Shown: positions 16,794 through 25,437 of the stretch, in pieces
Layout of the letters: each line of letters starts with the position of its first letter
Numbering within the stretch: the first letter of the stretch is position 1
Assembly: GCA_003611955.1 (NCBI GenBank)
Contig: RAZE01000001.1
Span: 248,001-312,000 of the forward strand
Source: a bacterium 1XD8-76
GTDB taxonomy: Bacteria > Bacillota > Clostridia > Lachnospirales > Lachnospiraceae
Length of the DNA: 64,000 nucleotides
Direction of reading: 5' to 3'
The notes under the pieces: generated by a model
Seen by the model: only the letters and a program-made list of their open reading frames with translations
Databases searched by the model: none
Told to the model about the DNA's origin: nothing
Made by a program: the position numbers and the translations under genes

Positions 16794-17399
16794 TCAGATC
16801 GAAAATCCCGGAAAACCGTATTTATATTTTTCATCATCTGAAGAGCTAAGTTTCCTGATCACTTTACACGGATTTCCCCCTGCCAATACACCGGCAGGGA
16901 TATCTTTTATCACCACACTCCCCGCTGCAATCACCGAGTCATCTCCGATAGACACACCCCCTACAACCGAACATCCTGCGCCAATCCAGACATTGTTTCC
17001 TATCCTGACCGGCCATGTATACTCAATTCCTGCTATTCTGTCTTTCGGGTCAAACGGATGTCCCGCGGCATAAATTCCGCAATTTGGCGCAAATTTGACA
17101 TCGTCGCCGATCACAATTTTATTCGGTGCAAGAATCATAAAATTATAATTGGAAAAAAATCGCTTTCCAATCGTCACATTTCTCCAAAAGTCGCAGTAGA
17201 ACGGCTGCTCGATACGAAATCCTTCCCCTATACTTCCAATTTCTTTTTTGATAAAAGATTCCCTCTTCTTTTGTTCTGATGGCGACAATAAATTATACTG
17301 ATAAGAGAGCCCCTGTGAACGAACTCTCTCTGCGTCTATCTCCTCATCCTGAGCGTCATAAAACATTCCTTTCAGCGCTTTTTCTTCTTCTCTGTTCAT
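16794..17399 (-). CDS. Left-handed beta-helix sugar O-acetyltransferase (MAT/GAT type)
   Basis: Acetyl-CoA-dependent acetyltransferase of the maltose/galactoside acetyltransferase group. The N-terminal Mac domain has [22 protein letters not shown], and hexapeptide repeats follow ([61 protein letters not shown]). The catalytic His is in YAAGHPFDP. The ATG at 17399 overlaps the reductase stop (ATGA), so it is the last gene of the sugar operon. In such operons this enzyme is thought to acetylate non-metabolised sugars for export. Length of 201 residues is typical. Confidence 0.9.
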   Translation of the reverse strand: MNREEEKALKGMFYDAQDEEIDAERVRSQGLSYQYNLLSPSEQKKRESFIKKEIGSIGEGFRIEQPFYCDFWRNVTIGKRFFSNYNFMILAPNKIVIGDDVKFAPNCGIYAAGHPFDPKDRIAGIEYTWPVRIGNNVWIGAGCSVVGGVSIGDDSVIAAGSVVIKDIPAGVLAGGNPCKVIRKLSSSDDEKYKYGFPGFSI

Positions 17400-17905
17400 T
17401 CGCTGTCCTGCCTTTTCGGTATAGTATCCAGGTATCGGTAACCTTCCCATGCAAACAGCTGCCCTGTGTCACTGCCTCTGTGAATCTTTAAAATTTCCGC
17501 TGTATAAAGCAGATGATCTGACACTTCTATTTTAGAAACCACTCTGCACTCAAGAGCCGCCGTATACTCACTGATAAGCTTTGTGCTGATTTTTTCGGCA
17601 TCCCGCATTAAAAAATCAAACTCTTTTATTTTGTCTGTACTTCTCCCTGAACACTGACCACATTTCATGGCCTTTTCTCTGAGACGGGTTCCGATCACAT
17701 GAACTCCAAATTCACCCGTATCGTCGATCAGCTCATGCGTATAGCCCTTTTTACTCAGACAGATGGCCAGCATCGGCGGTTTATTCGACACAAATGTCCA
17801 CCAGGACAGCGCCATAATGTTACTGTTTTCTCCTTCTCCCGATGTAATCAGCACAAACGGGTTTGGGGATGTCATTTTCTGCAGTTCACTGATTGATATC
17901 TCCAT
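17396..17905 (-). CDS. Flavin reductase-like FMN-binding protein
   Basis: A 169-residue split-barrel flavoprotein of the flavin_reduct group. It starts with [50 protein letters not shown], where the ALSWW and SNKPPM stretches form the FMN pocket. FGVHVIGT and KCGQCSGR are usual for the clostridial branch. The ATG at 17905 is preferred because GGAGG lies five bases before it. It could be an NAD(P)H:flavin reductase or a flavin-binding enzyme of the pathway. It lies 45 bases behind the creatininase-family gene. Confidence 0.85.
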   Translation of the reverse strand: MEISISELQKMTSPNPFVLITSGEGENSNIMALSWWTFVSNKPPMLAICLSKKGYTHELIDDTGEFGVHVIGTRLREKAMKCGQCSGRSTDKIKEFDFLMRDAEKISTKLISEYTAALECRVVSKIEVSDHLLYTAEILKIHRGSDTGQLFAWEGYRYLDTIPKRQDSE

Positions 17906-17950
17906 ATTTTCCTCCATTCTCCATAATGCAAAACTTTTTTTGCATCGACA

Positions 17951-18688
17951 TTATTGAATTGTTTTATCCAGATATTCCAGAGTGTGCCGGACGATCTCAT
18001 CTCCAAATTCCCTGCTCGCCTCATTTGCGCTTTGTGCATACCACTCCGTATTATCTTTTCTGCGGCTCAAATCCACTCTCTCCGGATACAGGCTCAGCAT
18101 CATGCTTGTCTCCACCTTGCCGGCATGATCAAATCCGCAGACTTTTTCCTGCACTTCCGCCCCCAGAAGAGGAATGACTTTTATATAGGAAAACGGATCG
18201 TCACTCGTCCCACAATTTTCATAATAGTCCGCACAGGAATCTCTTCCCCACCAGCCCGGTCCCTGGGTGTTTTCCAGATATTCCATAATCACCTTTTTAG
18301 CCGCCTTATGGCACGCCAGAGTCATCGGCATCAGCCCCGCATTTTCTGTCTGATGATGCGGAATACAATATATGTTTTTAATTCCTCCGTAAACCAATGA
18401 TTTCAGTATGCAGTAAATGTACTGTTCATACGCATCAACATCTACATGAATGGTTCCGCTTTCCGGTCCTGCGACCGCATAACTTGCCACTCCATACCAG
18501 ATAGGAGGACAGACTACTATTTCTTTTCGCTTTTCCAGTTCTCTCAAAACCCCGGTAATCACAAAGGTATCTGTTCCTGAACTTAAATGTCTTGTATGAT
18601 ATTCTATTGTCCCAATTGGAATGACAAACGGAATCTTTTTTTCCCTTGCTTCATTAAATTCTCTGAAAAAAATGTCTAATAACTGCAT
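17951..18688 (-). CDS. Creatininase-family amidohydrolase
   Basis: The family fingerprint is present: PIGTIEYHTRHLSSGTD (metal ligands Glu and His in EYH, plus the Asp) and DHAGKVETSMML near the C-terminus, with PHHQTENAG in place of the usual NGHGGN. Members open cyclic amides or related rings: creatinine, formamides in flavin synthesis (ArfB), and diketo-inositol in the Thermotoga inositol route (IolN), where the gene also sits with a PfkB kinase. Metal ligands look intact, so it should be an active hydrolase. It is 4 bases behind the PfkB kinase gene and part of the same operon. The substrate is unknown. Confidence 0.85.
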   Translation of the reverse strand: MQLLDIFFREFNEAREKKIPFVIPIGTIEYHTRHLSSGTDTFVITGVLRELEKRKEIVVCPPIWYGVASYAVAGPESGTIHVDVDAYEQYIYCILKSLVYGGIKNIYCIPHHQTENAGLMPMTLACHKAAKKVIMEYLENTQGPGWWGRDSCADYYENCGTSDDPFSYIKVIPLLGAEVQEKVCGFDHAGKVETSMMLSLYPERVDLSRRKDNTEWYAQSANEASREFGDEIVRHTLEYLDKTIQ

Positions 18689-18692
18689 ACAT

Positions 18693-19640
18693 CTATCTCC
18701 TTTTTCCTTCTTTCACCAGGTCTTCTATCTGTCCCCATTCCGGCATCGCGGCAATACCCGTTCTTCCTGTCGCACAGATCGCCGCGGCCGCATTTGCATA
18801 GACCACCATCTCCTTTAAATTCCAGCCGGGACAGTGGAGCAGAAGATAATGTATAGTGCCCAAAAAAGAGTCTCCACATCCCGTCGTATCGACTGCTTCC
18901 ACCGAAAATGCCTTTTCAAATCCTCTTGTGTGCCTGTCGCCATACCAGGTCCCCTTGTCCCCCATCGTGATAAATACATGGGAAATCCCCAGGTTCAGAA
19001 GCTTTTCCACTGCCTCTGAGGGATGGATCGTCCCTGCATTAAAAATCAGCTGCATTTCTTCCTCCGATATTTTCAGGATATCACAATACTCCAGGCATTC
19101 TTCTATTACTTCTCTGGCCTTTATCGGAGATTCCCATAAATTTTCCCTGTAATTGGGGTCAAAAGACAACAAAATTTTCTTTTCTTTCGCTGTCCTGAGC
19201 ATTTTTTTTACTGTCGATGCACTCGGTTCATCGGTAAAGCTCAGTGTTCCATAATGAAATATTTTCGTATCCAGCCAGCGGTCACTCGGAATCTTTTCAA
19301 ACACAAGTTTTGTATCCGCTCCCGGATTTCGAAAAAACGCAAATTCCCGTTCGCCGTCTCCGCCGTTCGCGACAAAATCGATCGTTGTAAACTCCGGTAC
19401 TTCCACCACATTCTCCACATCAATCTTTAACTGCTTTAGCTGCTCCACCAGAAATGTTCCGAAAAAATCTTTGCCGACGCTGCCCACAAAGGCACAGCTT
19501 CCTCCCAGTTTTGCATTTGCCGCCAGGCAGTTTGCCGGAGCTCCGCCCGGATTCATTTCAAATCCCGGATTGCCCATTGGCCCCTGAAAAGATGGGGAAA
19601 AATCAATTAATACTTCGCCAACACCAACAACGTCATACAT
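18693..19640 (-). CDS. PfkB-family carbohydrate kinase
   Basis: A ribokinase-fold sugar kinase of 315 residues. It starts DVVGVGEVLIDFSP, has the sugar-binding NPGGAPANCLAANAKLGG (PfkB signature 1), and the ATP/anion-hole motif DTTGCGDSFLGTIHYL, with Asp as the catalytic base. The usual GAGD is GCGD here. The closest named relatives are fructokinases, but sugar specificity cannot be set from sequence. It overlaps the FGGY kinase by 8 bases, so one substrate may be phosphorylated twice before aldol cleavage (inference). Confidence 0.9.
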   Translation of the reverse strand: MYDVVGVGEVLIDFSPSFQGPMGNPGFEMNPGGAPANCLAANAKLGGSCAFVGSVGKDFFGTFLVEQLKQLKIDVENVVEVPEFTTIDFVANGGDGEREFAFFRNPGADTKLVFEKIPSDRWLDTKIFHYGTLSFTDEPSASTVKKMLRTAKEKKILLSFDPNYRENLWESPIKAREVIEECLEYCDILKISEEEMQLIFNAGTIHPSEAVEKLLNLGISHVFITMGDKGTWYGDRHTRGFEKAFSVEAVDTTGCGDSFLGTIHYLLLHCPGWNLKEMVVYANAAAAICATGRTGIAAMPEWGQIEDLVKEGKRR

Positions 19641-21159
19641 ATTTCTTTTCCTCTTTCTGTATCTTTTTCAACGCATGAAAACTGTCTTTCAACGACGGAT
19701 ATAAAGAGCCGTAAATCCGGTAATAAGGTTCATACTGATATTTTCTTTCTTCGGAAGGTACGAATATCTGTCCTCTTTTAGAAAAAATTTCTGTAGCCGT
19801 ATCCCAGGTCATTTTTTCATGCAAAGCCACCATGGCAGCCATGGCTCCCGCCGCACAGCCAGCTTCCTCATTTTTCATTCTCACTATTGTTTTGCCTGTA
19901 ATATCGGCTTTCAACTGCAGCCAGTAATCCGACCTTGCGCCTCCGCCTACCGCCCGAATTTCTTCTATATTGATACCGCATCCGCGCTCTATCATTTCCA
20001 GATTCTGCCGCAATTCATAAGTAATCCCTTCCAGAACCGCCTGCAAAATCTCCTGCTTTGTTGTATTTCCCTGAAGCCCGATGAGCGCTCCCATGGAATC
20101 TGCATCTTTATACGGCGGTCCTGACCCCGCAAAATGCGGCAGAAGCAGTAAACCCGAAGGCTTTCGCCCGCACCGGCTGATCATCGTATCATATCCCTTT
20201 GTCTTTATCTCTGTATCTTCTATCTGGTCATGGTACCAGTTTACGATCGCGCTTCCTCCCACATTAGTTGCCGTGCAGATATAAAGCCCCGGGTACAGAT
20301 GGTAGTTTGTCGGATATTTTTTCTCCATAAAATATGGACTCAACAGCGGTTTATCTGTAGAAATACTCAAGGACTCCATTGTTCCCGATCCTACCACTGC
20401 CGTTCCGCTTTTGGAAAGCCCCGCCCCGGTCGCCGCGCAGGACTGGTCAAACCCGCCCGCCGCCACACAAACCGGATGTTTAAATCCAAGCCTTTCTGCT
20501 TTCTCCCCTTCGATCACTCCCACCATTGTTCCCGATTCAGCCAACGGTGAAAACCATTCTCTGCGCAGACCTGCAGCTTTCATCACATCGTCCAGGTAAC
20601 ATCTGTTTTTCAGATCGACCAACATCAATCTGGCGGCGGAAGAATAACTGCATACAGGTCTCGCAATTCCAAGCCGCAGCTGAAGAAAATCCTCCCAGGT
20701 CATCACATACCGTATCTTGCGGAAAGAAGCCGGCTCATGCGTTTTATACCACATGAGCCTGAACATACCATACTTTCTATGTACTGGAAGGCCGGTTTTT
20801 TGGAACAGGAGATCGGCTGAGTATCTGCCTAAAAGCCATTCCACCTCCTCCTGCCCTCTTTGATCGCGCGACATAATCACCGATCCCAGGCATCTTTTCC
20901 GTTCATCGAGAAGAACGCATTCATCACCGGAGACACTGATGGACAGCCCTTCTGCCGTTTCCATTCCCATATTTTCATTATTTTCAATGATACATTCCAA
21001 CACAAGCTCTGCTGCCGTCTCCGGATCCAGTTCTTCCGCTTGTATGCCCTTTCTCCTACCGGGATATCTGCGATACGCTCTGTACAGCAGATCCCCTTTT
21101 TCTGAGAACGTACAGACTTTACACCCTGTCGTTCCAAGGTCAATTCCCATATAGTTCAT
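19633..21159 (-). CDS. FGGY-family sugar kinase
   Basis: A two-domain FGGY kinase of 508 residues. The N-terminal phosphate motif is GIDLGTTGCKVCTF. The catalytic region contains SVSGDECVLLDE and MSRDQRG, and the C-terminal domain has VAAGGFDQSCAATGAGLSKSGTAVVGSGTMESL and EIRAVGGGARSDYWLQLKADITG (FGGY signature 2). Length and motifs are like xylulokinase/gluconokinase relatives. It acts in the cytoplasm on the sugar brought in by the operon's ABC importer. The gene is 27 bases downstream of the aldolase gene. Confidence 0.92.
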   Translation of the reverse strand: MNYMGIDLGTTGCKVCTFSEKGDLLYRAYRRYPGRRKGIQAEELDPETAAELVLECIIENNENMGMETAEGLSISVSGDECVLLDERKRCLGSVIMSRDQRGQEEVEWLLGRYSADLLFQKTGLPVHRKYGMFRLMWYKTHEPASFRKIRYVMTWEDFLQLRLGIARPVCSYSSAARLMLVDLKNRCYLDDVMKAAGLRREWFSPLAESGTMVGVIEGEKAERLGFKHPVCVAAGGFDQSCAATGAGLSKSGTAVVGSGTMESLSISTDKPLLSPYFMEKKYPTNYHLYPGLYICTATNVGGSAIVNWYHDQIEDTEIKTKGYDTMISRCGRKPSGLLLLPHFAGSGPPYKDADSMGALIGLQGNTTKQEILQAVLEGITYELRQNLEMIERGCGINIEEIRAVGGGARSDYWLQLKADITGKTIVRMKNEEAGCAAGAMAAMVALHEKMTWDTATEIFSKRGQIFVPSEERKYQYEPYYRIYGSLYPSLKDSFHALKKIQKEEKKYV

Positions 21160-21186
21160 AACTTTGCCTTATACATTCGACGTCTG

Positions 21187-22026
21187 TCATCGGTTCGAGA
21201 AAATATTGATCAGATGTCCAACCTCTCCCGTTACTCCCTTTTTGGCCTGCACAAGAAGTTCGGGGAATCTCATTCTTCCGTTCTCCAACACATGAGCGAC
21301 CTCATCCACTGCCGCCGTGGAAACTCTTGTAAAAATGCTGATCTTTTCAACGCCAATAGAGATAGCCCGCCTGTATGAATCATCTGCAACACCGCTTCCC
21401 CCGTGTAACGAGATAAAAACATCCGTATTATCACAGATTTTCTGAAGTCTTTCATAATCCAGATGGCTTTCTCCCGCTGCCCTCCCGTGGGTGGTGCCGA
21501 CGGATACAGCCAGAATATCTACGCCTGTCTTTGTTGTAAACTCTTCCACAAGTTCCGGATCCGTAACCGCATCGTGATCATATTTTGCCTCCGATTCCTT
21601 TCCTACAGTTCCAATTTTTCCCAGAGGAGCCTCCACAAGCACACTATGTCGGTGAGCCATCTCCACAATTTCTTTTGTCTGATGGATCTTTTCCTCAAAA
21701 GGTAACTCATATCCATCGAACATAACGGTGGAAAAACCTGCCTCTATCGCCTTTTCAATCGTCTCCGTCTTTTTCGCGTGGTCAAGCTGCAGCGCGATCG
21801 GTACGGAAGCTTTTGCCGCCTGATTTTTCATAATATAGGAGATCAGTTCCCAGTCGGAAAACTTTATATGACTTTCCGCCAGCGGAAGGATCAGCGGATA
21901 TTTTTTCTCTTCCGCTGCCGCGATGATTCCCTGAACCATCTCAATATTGAAACAGTTAAATGCCCCTACAGCATATTTTTCCTTTCTCGCCTTCTCCAGC
22001 ATGCTTTTCATTTCAACAATCGCCAT
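21187..22026 (-). CDS. Class II ketose-bisphosphate aldolase (KbaY/GatY/FbaA-like)
   Basis: A zinc-dependent aldolase of 279 residues. It has the substrate start YAVGAFNCFNIEMVQGII, the metal motif LQLDHAKK (Asp-His), the second-His motif SVGTTHGRA, and the third-His/phosphate motif SLHGGSG. Two sites differ from the common tagatose-bisphosphate aldolase form: VEAPLGKIG replaces VEAELG, and VGTTHG replaces GTAHG, so the substrate may not be fructose- or tagatose-bisphosphate. The product would be two triose units such as DHAP and an aldehyde. It is translated 2 bases after the TIM-barrel gene. Confidence 0.88.
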   Translation of the reverse strand: MAIVEMKSMLEKARKEKYAVGAFNCFNIEMVQGIIAAAEEKKYPLILPLAESHIKFSDWELISYIMKNQAAKASVPIALQLDHAKKTETIEKAIEAGFSTVMFDGYELPFEEKIHQTKEIVEMAHRHSVLVEAPLGKIGTVGKESEAKYDHDAVTDPELVEEFTTKTGVDILAVSVGTTHGRAAGESHLDYERLQKICDNTDVFISLHGGSGVADDSYRRAISIGVEKISIFTRVSTAAVDEVAHVLENGRMRFPELLVQAKKGVTGEVGHLINIFSNR

Positions 22027-22028
22027 TT

Positions 22029-22715
22029 CTATACATCTCCTTCCTTATCAAGGTACTCCAGTACTGCGTTTATGTTATCGGCAAAGGATCCCCCGCAGAA
22101 CTTTTTTTCAAAGAATGCTCCGCCGATGGTAAATGCCCAGGCACCTGTCTTCTTGATCTCTGACAGTCTTTGAAAACTGGATACGCTTCCCGCAAGGCAG
22201 ACATTCCCCTTTACCTGTCTGACAAATTCCTGATTCAGTTTTACGGCATCCCCGTTATATCGATAGCCCAAGAGGTCAAATCCTTTGATACCCTTATCCC
22301 GGATCAGTCCGTTTGCCTCCTCGATCATCCCCTCAATCGTTCCCTTGAGAACGCTCGGTCTTCCTTCAATCGTTCCAACAAACGGGTAATAGATAATATT
22401 GTTGTCTTCCGCTATTCTCTGTACGCTCTCAAAATACATCGTGCCCATAAGTATATCAAATCCACACTCTGCGCAAACCTTTGCCCCTTCGATACACGCG
22501 TCCTCCGTATAAGCCACAACCTCCAGAACCGCTGTCTTTTTCTCGTCATGAATCAGACGCACCAGTTTTATCATGTCTTCTCTCGGCAGCCCTACTTCTT
22601 TAAAACCCCAATAATTTACATTTGTATGCTTTGCGCTCTCGAACACTTCGATCGCGTTCTCGACTGTTTTATCCTTCCAGGTCAGCATGACGATCAGTTC
22701 AGAATTATTTTTCAT
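22029..22715 (-). CDS. Unknown TIM-barrel-like protein, 228 aa
   Basis: I do not recognise a named family. Alternating strand-helix pattern suggests a TIM barrel: LIVMLTWKD, NYWGFKEVGL, TAVLEVVAYTED, FDILMGTMYF, IYYPFVGTIEGRP, IKGFDLLGYRYNG, NVCLAGSVSS and AWAFTIGGAFFEKKF. The last two strands with small residues look like a phosphate-binding site (SVSS, TIGG). It could be an isomerase or epimerase or a lyase acting before the aldolase. The position between the creatinase-fold gene and the aldolase places it in the pathway. The start at 22715 follows the stop of the previous gene by 11 bases. Confidence 0.7.
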   Translation of the reverse strand: MKNNSELIVMLTWKDKTVENAIEVFESAKHTNVNYWGFKEVGLPREDMIKLVRLIHDEKKTAVLEVVAYTEDACIEGAKVCAECGFDILMGTMYFESVQRIAEDNNIIYYPFVGTIEGRPSVLKGTIEGMIEEANGLIRDKGIKGFDLLGYRYNGDAVKLNQEFVRQVKGNVCLAGSVSSFQRLSEIKKTGAWAFTIGGAFFEKKFCGGSFADNINAVLEYLDKEGDV

Positions 22716-22726
22716 TCGTCACCCTC

Positions 22727-23896
22727 CTAACAGTCTATTTCATAAATCGTACCAATCTGAGGGCTGAGCAGATCGCAGCCGGTTTCCGTGATAGCGACCG
22801 GCTTTTCCCACCGCAGTCCAAAATCCGGTCCCATGGCAAATGTATCGATTTGGAATGTCATATTCTTCTTCAGAGGGTAATCGGAGATCGTCTCCATCCA
22901 CGGCGCTTCCACCTCTATCAGACCGAGACCGTGGCAGGGACCATACAGCAGGTTTTCACCGTATCCATTCTCCTGAAAGAATGTGATAAAGTCTTTTGCG
23001 ATCTGGGACGCCAGCACTCCCGCTTTTAACTGCTTCTCTGTCCACATATGGGCTTTCAGGCAAAACTCAACCAACTCGCGTTTGAGCCCGATCAACGGTC
23101 CCATGGAAACCGGCATACCGATAGACGGTGAATATCCGTCAATTTTTGCGGCGAGATTGATCTGGATAATGTCTCCCTTCTTTATCTCCCTGTAGCTGGA
23201 TCTGGAAATAGCATGTTTTGTAGATTTCTGTGAAAATACATACAGCGGAAGTCCTTCATACTCCGCGCCGTTCTCATAAATACACTGCTGCGCCACACCT
23301 ACCATCTGAAGCTCTGTCACACCGGGTCTTAATTTACTGATTACCTCTTTCGTCGCAATCTCCGTAATGCGCGCCGCCTCCTTCAGACATGCGATCTCAT
23401 TGTCGGACTTCACGGAGCGAAGCGCTGTCATGATATCGTCACATCTCACGATCTCCGCGTTGGGATATGCATCCTTTAACCCCTCATATATGACAAGGTT
23501 CGTATCCAGCCATGCAGCCATACCAATGCGGATATGATCTCCACTCACATGGAGCTCCTGAAAAACTTCCCTGAATGTCTGGCATTTTAACTCCGGATAG
23601 GAGGGATTTGCCGATTCTCTGTATTCTCTCAGTACTCTCACTTTCTCAATTTTTCCAAAGTCACCTGCAAAAATCTCGCTCTCCGGTCCCACCATCAGCG
23701 CACAGTCACCCTCCGGTGTGATCGCAACGCCGACTCTCTCAAATACCGGCCAGAATCCGGAAAAATACCTGGTATTCGCATAGTCGGCTTCCGAACCGTT
23801 TATCACAAGAACATCCAGTTTTCTTTCTTTTGCGAGTTCCGCCGCTCTTTTAATTCTTTCTTTATATTCATAATCCGGAATACAAATTCTACCCAT
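22727..23896 (-). CDS. Creatinase/M24-fold protein with altered metal site
   Basis: A pita-bread fold protein of 389 residues with the usual N-terminal creatinase_N domain (about 1-140) and M24 domain. In metal-dependent relatives five ligands, Asp-Asp-His-Glu-Glu, are expected. Here the first Asp position reads INLAAKIDGY (Asn), the second reads SPSIGMP (Ser), the His is kept in GPCHGLGL, the next Glu is Asp in FQIDTF, and the last Glu is kept in GLRWEKPVA. So it probably does not bind two metals and may act like creatinase, which needs none. Named annotation as Xaa-Pro peptidase would be misleading. It sits in the sugar operon with a creatininase-family hydrolase. Confidence 0.82.
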   Translation of the reverse strand: MGRICIPDYEYKERIKRAAELAKERKLDVLVINGSEADYANTRYFSGFWPVFERVGVAITPEGDCALMVGPESEIFAGDFGKIEKVRVLREYRESANPSYPELKCQTFREVFQELHVSGDHIRIGMAAWLDTNLVIYEGLKDAYPNAEIVRCDDIMTALRSVKSDNEIACLKEAARITEIATKEVISKLRPGVTELQMVGVAQQCIYENGAEYEGLPLYVFSQKSTKHAISRSSYREIKKGDIIQINLAAKIDGYSPSIGMPVSMGPLIGLKRELVEFCLKAHMWTEKQLKAGVLASQIAKDFITFFQENGYGENLLYGPCHGLGLIEVEAPWMETISDYPLKKNMTFQIDTFAMGPDFGLRWEKPVAITETGCDLLSPQIGTIYEIDC

Positions 23897-23917
23897 TAAC
23901 TTTTATCTCCTTTTCTT

Positions 23918-24289
23918 TTAATCCTCGGCATAGCCCATCACGGTATAATATGCCAGGTTTGTCTGTCTTGAATCCAGTCTCCCATACTGCACGATAACCG
24001 GAACAGAACTCTCCACTTTCAACGCATACTGCGTCTCCAGAGGCTGTGTTTTTTCTTTAAAATATTTTTTCTCGTGTGTTTTCATACAGCACACACGTTC
24101 CGCCTCCACAACGATTTCATCTGTAACGACAGGATCTTTGTCTTCATAATAAAATGTTATTTTTATAACAGCCTGTTCTTTATTCGGATTTAGAACGACA
24201 ACCGATTCATGTCCTTTTAACGGGCTGTCCCCAAACGGTGGTCTGTCTCCATCCGGAAAAAACCATATTCTTTTTCCATGTTTCTCCAT
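23918..24289 (-). CDS. ASRT-like (sensory rhodopsin transducer) beta-sandwich protein
   Basis: The start KHGKRIWFFPDGDRPPFGD is the hallmark of the Anabaena sensory rhodopsin transducer family, followed by KITFYYEDKDPV and VPVIVQYGRLDSRQ. The fold is a soluble beta-sandwich tetramer; bacterial relatives without rhodopsin occur in carbohydrate operons and have been proposed to bind sugars. No rhodopsin gene is here. Start at 24289 is chosen for its position right after GAAAGG; a more upstream frame would cross the hairpin/operator. It may act as a pathway chaperone, ligand sensor or sugar-handling protein. Confidence 0.82.
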   Translation of the reverse strand: MEKHGKRIWFFPDGDRPPFGDSPLKGHESVVVLNPNKEQAVIKITFYYEDKDPVVTDEIVVEAERVCCMKTHEKKYFKEKTQPLETQYALKVESSVPVIVQYGRLDSRQTNLAYYTVMGYAED

Positions 24290-24307
24290 ATTTTTGCCTT
24301 TCAATTT

Positions 24308-24347
24308 ATTTTGCCGGTTGAGCAAACGATTGCTCAACCAGCAAAAT
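24308..24347. promoter_or_regulatory. 40-base palindrome: LacI-type operator inside the operon
   Basis: Arms 24308-24325 and 24330-24347 are 18 bases long, with one mismatch that becomes a G-U wobble in the minus-strand RNA, around a 4-base loop. The core TTGAGCAAACGATTGCTCAA (24318-24337) has the centre CG and GCAAAC half sites usual for LacI-family operators. A near copy lies at 29054-29071. It stands between the lacI-type gene's stop (24351) and the ASRT gene's start (24289). As RNA it is also a very stable hairpin, so it may act at two levels. Confidence 0.7.
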
Positions 24348-24350
24348 ATT

Positions 24351-25352
24351 TTATGTTCTGCTTTTCAATGTATGCCCCTCATAAAAACCGTAGGGTAACA
24401 GTCTGCGATTATGCTTTCCCGGCGTCTTCATATTATTCAAAACCATTTCTACCGCCGCTTCCGCAATCTCCTCAACGGGCTGAATAATCCCGGTTATGTT
24501 CGTATCCTGCATAAATGTAGGGTCCTTACCATCAAAACAAACCAGGGCTATATCCTCGGGTATACGGATTTTGTGCTTTCTCAACGCCGCATACGCCCCA
24601 TATGCCTCCATATTATTATGTGCATATATACATTCCGGCAGGCGGTTTCTGGCAATCAAATCTTCTACGATCTCAAAGCCGCTTTTATAATGGCAGTCGC
24701 CAAAATATACCCTGTCATGCGTCCACTCTATGTTGTTGGCTCTGAGGCAATTCTGAAAACCGATCAGCCGTTGGTTACTGGAAGTCTCGTCCAGACTGCC
24801 GATGATCATGATAATATCTCTGTAGCCCTGATCTATCACGCGCTGCGTCAGCTCCATAGAGGCCTCACAGTTATTGATGCTTACAAAGGAATAGGGTTTC
24901 TCCGTCATGTATGGCTCATTGTCCACAAAAACACAATTGATATTCTGTGTTTCATTTTCATATATCATACTTCGACTGGCCGGCGAAACAATAATTCCCG
25001 CCACATTTTTCTCTTTTAACAGCTGATAATATTCCAGTTCCCTCTCCACACTCTCATCGGTATCGCAGAAAATAATATTGTAACCCTGCTCCCACAATCT
25101 GAGATCAATACTTTTGAGCATTCTGACAAAAAAGGAATTTGTGATGTCGGGTATAATTACGCCAATTGTAGAACTTGTCTGTTTTTTCAGCTCTCTTGCA
25201 TTTGCATTCGGGGTATAATTCAACCTCTTTGCGGCCTCAAAAACAGCCTTTCTCTTTTCATCGCTGATTCTGCCCGTATTATTTATTACCCTTGACACAC
25301 TGGATACAGATAATCCAACCTCCTCCGCGACATCCTTTAACGTTACTCTCAT
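24351..25352 (-). CDS. LacI-family transcriptional regulator
   Basis: The N-terminal HTH and hinge are complete: VTLKDVAEEVGLSVSSVSRVINNTGRISDEKRKAVFEAAKRLNYTPNANAREL. The periplasmic-binding-like sensor domain follows (TIGVIIPDITNSFF, QGYNIIFCDTD, VCFDGKDPTFM). The start at 25352 gives the standard MRVTLKDVA beginning, with AGAGG upstream; a frame from 25370 adds six residues with no ribosome site. It probably represses the operon through palindromes at 24308-24347 and 29054-29071 and is released by a pathway sugar. It has its own internal promoter at 25397-25425. Confidence 0.93.
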   Translation of the reverse strand: MRVTLKDVAEEVGLSVSSVSRVINNTGRISDEKRKAVFEAAKRLNYTPNANARELKKQTSSTIGVIIPDITNSFFVRMLKSIDLRLWEQGYNIIFCDTDESVERELEYYQLLKEKNVAGIIVSPASRSMIYENETQNINCVFVDNEPYMTEKPYSFVSINNCEASMELTQRVIDQGYRDIIMIIGSLDETSSNQRLIGFQNCLRANNIEWTHDRVYFGDCHYKSGFEIVEDLIARNRLPECIYAHNNMEAYGAYAALRKHKIRIPEDIALVCFDGKDPTFMQDTNITGIIQPVEEIAEAAVEMVLNNMKTPGKHNRRLLPYGFYEGHTLKSRT

Positions 25353-25396
25353 ACCTCTGACCTCTATCATTCTGAAACTGATTCATCTTTCATTTC

Positions 25397-25425
25397 AGAA
25401 TAACATTTTAATCCTTAAAAGTCAA
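25397..25425 (-). promoter_or_regulatory. Internal promoter of the LacI-type gene
   Basis: Minus strand TTGACT (25425-25420), 17 bases, TATTCT (25402-25397). A dyad TTCTGAAA/TTTCAGAA (25370-25377 and 25393-25400) overlaps its -10 and could be a binding site. Confidence 0.5.
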
Positions 25426-25437
25426 AATTTTACAATT

